Part shown: in pieces, positions 13,486 through 14,234 of the stretch | Numbering within the stretch: position 1 is the first letter of the stretch | Layout: every line of letters starts with the position of its first letter | DNA from: Chromatiaceae bacterium | Lineage (GTDB): Bacteria; Pseudomonadota; Gammaproteobacteria; Chromatiales; Chromatiaceae | Reading direction: 5' to 3' | Length of the DNA: 14,234 nt | NCBI GenBank assembly: GCA_016938795.1 | Contig: JAFGTZ010000127.1 | Span: 1 to 14,234 of the forward strand | Notes under the pieces: generated by a model | Database searches by the model: none | What the model was told of the DNA's origin: nothing | What the model saw: the letters and a program-made list of their open reading frames with translations, nothing else | Position numbers and translations under genes: made by a program

Positions 13486-14234
13486 ATGTCAAAACCCATT
13501 GAAATCCGCACCTCGCCCCATCTCAAGCGGGTGATGTCCGTTGACCGGATCATGCGCGGCGTGGTCTTCGCCCTGCTGCCCATCGCGGCCTTCGCGGTCT
13601 GGCAGTTCGGGCTGAGCGCGCTGCTGCTGCTTGTCACCACCACGGGCGTGGCCATGGCCACCGAGGCGCTGTTCGCGCGACTCTCGGGGCGTGGCAACAC
13701 CCTGTCCGACTGGTCGGTGGTCATCACCGGGCTGCTGCTCGGGCTGACCCTGCCGCCTGGCTTTCCGCTCTGGATGGCGGCGGTGGCGGCCTTTGTGGGC
13801 GTGGCGCTCGGCAAGGCGCTGTTCGGTGGGCTGGGCTACAACGTCATGAATCCGGCCCTGGTCGGGCGCGCCTTCGTGCAGGCGGCCTTCCCGGTCGCCA
13901 TCACCAGCTGGACGCCGGCCTTCGCGCCGGGACGCTTCACCGAGGTCATCCCCTCGACCCTGACCGCGCCCTTCATGCAGCCCATCCCGGTCGATGACTG
14001 GGTCGCGGGTCTGAGCCTGGACGGCTGGAGCGGGGCCACCCCCCTGGCGCTGCAAAAGTTCCAGCAGATCGAGACGCCGATCATGGACACCTTCACCGGC
14101 ATGATCGCCGGTTCGGCGGGCGAGACCTCGGCCATCCTCATCCTCATCTGCGGGCTCTGGCTGGCCTGGCGGCGGATGCTCGACTGGCGCATTCCGGTCA
14201 GTGTCATGGCCGGCGCCGTGCTGGTGGCGCTGCC
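13486..14234 (+). CDS. rnfD: RnfD, electron transport complex subunit D (partial, 3' end outside window)
   Basis: The first 249 residues of an RnfD/NqrB-family membrane subunit, open to the right edge. Residues 1-20 (SPHLKRVMSVDRIM) are typical of RnfD, which begins close to a cytoplasmic amphipathic stretch. Membrane helices are expected at about 24-42, 43-59, 77-91, 96-113, 213-227 and 236 onward. Conserved family blocks include GLGYNVMNPALVGRAFV (115-131) and WSGATPLAL (181-189). In SGAT the Thr185 is the residue to which FMN is covalently bound through its phosphate in the family. The ATG is 5 bases after the rnfC stop, so the two are tightly coupled; the purine-rich end of rnfC supplies the likely ribosome-binding site. 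Subunits G, E and A are expected beyond the window. Confidence 0.92.
   Translation, partial: MSKPIEIRTSPHLKRVMSVDRIMRGVVFALLPIAAFAVWQFGLSALLLLVTTTGVAMATEALFARLSGRGNTLSDWSVVITGLLLGLTLPPGFPLWMAAVAAFVGVALGKALFGGLGYNVMNPALVGRAFVQAAFPVAITSWTPAFAPGRFTEVIPSTLTAPFMQPIPVDDWVAGLSLDGWSGATPLALQKFQQIETPIMDTFTGMIAGSAGETSAILILICGLWLAWRRMLDWRIPVSVMAGAVLVAL

Noticed and set aside
12143..13492. A 449-codon minus-strand frame opposite rnfC
   Set aside because: It is a shadow of rnfC, which has clear Fe-S and nucleotide-binding motifs on the plus strand.

Overview
The window comes from a GC-rich gammaproteobacterium-like genome. The gene content (an Rnf complex beside a very large single-chain 2-oxoacid:ferredoxin oxidoreductase, with sulfotransferases next door) and the base composition fit a purple sulfur bacterium (Chromatiaceae) or a close relative. 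That placement is inference from gene content; no 16S or other marker gene is present.

There are two divergent operons around a roughly 410-base spacer (5722-6130). Leftward (minus strand, in order of transcription from 5721): an unrecognised 173-aa protein; a PAPS-type sulfotransferase (ST-B); a 403-aa beta-propeller-like protein; an alpha/beta hydrolase with a GHSQGGG elbow; a second sulfotransferase (ST-A), paralogous to ST-B; and a membrane protein cut by the window edge, with a PqqD-like N-terminus and an M50 (site-2-protease-like) membrane domain whose zinc motif HExxH is destroyed. The genes are 11-22 bases apart or overlap by 1-8 bases, so this looks like one transcription unit. No substrate can be read from the sequence. 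The mix of two sulfotransferases, a hydrolase and a PqqD/M50-type membrane protein suggests making and exporting a sulfated product, possibly a peptide.

Rightward (plus strand): rnfB (long form with four ferredoxin-like Cys motifs, the last two degenerate), a 1640-aa pyruvate:ferredoxin oxidoreductase-type enzyme with a fused C-terminal ferredoxin domain, rnfC (short form), and rnfD (cut by the right edge). The oxidoreductase lies inside the rnf operon, between rnfB and rnfC. The simplest reading is a functional link: oxidation of pyruvate (or another 2-oxoacid) supplies low-potential electrons to the ion-translocating Rnf complex, or Rnf run in reverse drives reductive carboxylation. The gene order B-(oxidoreductase)-C-D and the forms of RnfB and RnfC resemble the Bacteroides/Clostridia style of Rnf more than the classical gammaproteobacterial rnfABCDGE.

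Smaller items are a modular inverted-repeat element between the oxidoreductase gene and rnfC, two short hairpins in the rnfB leader, a 93-base stretch nearly identical between the two sulfotransferase genes, and a 15-base tandem repeat in the propeller gene. I saw no tRNA, rRNA, CRISPR array, transposase or attachment site.
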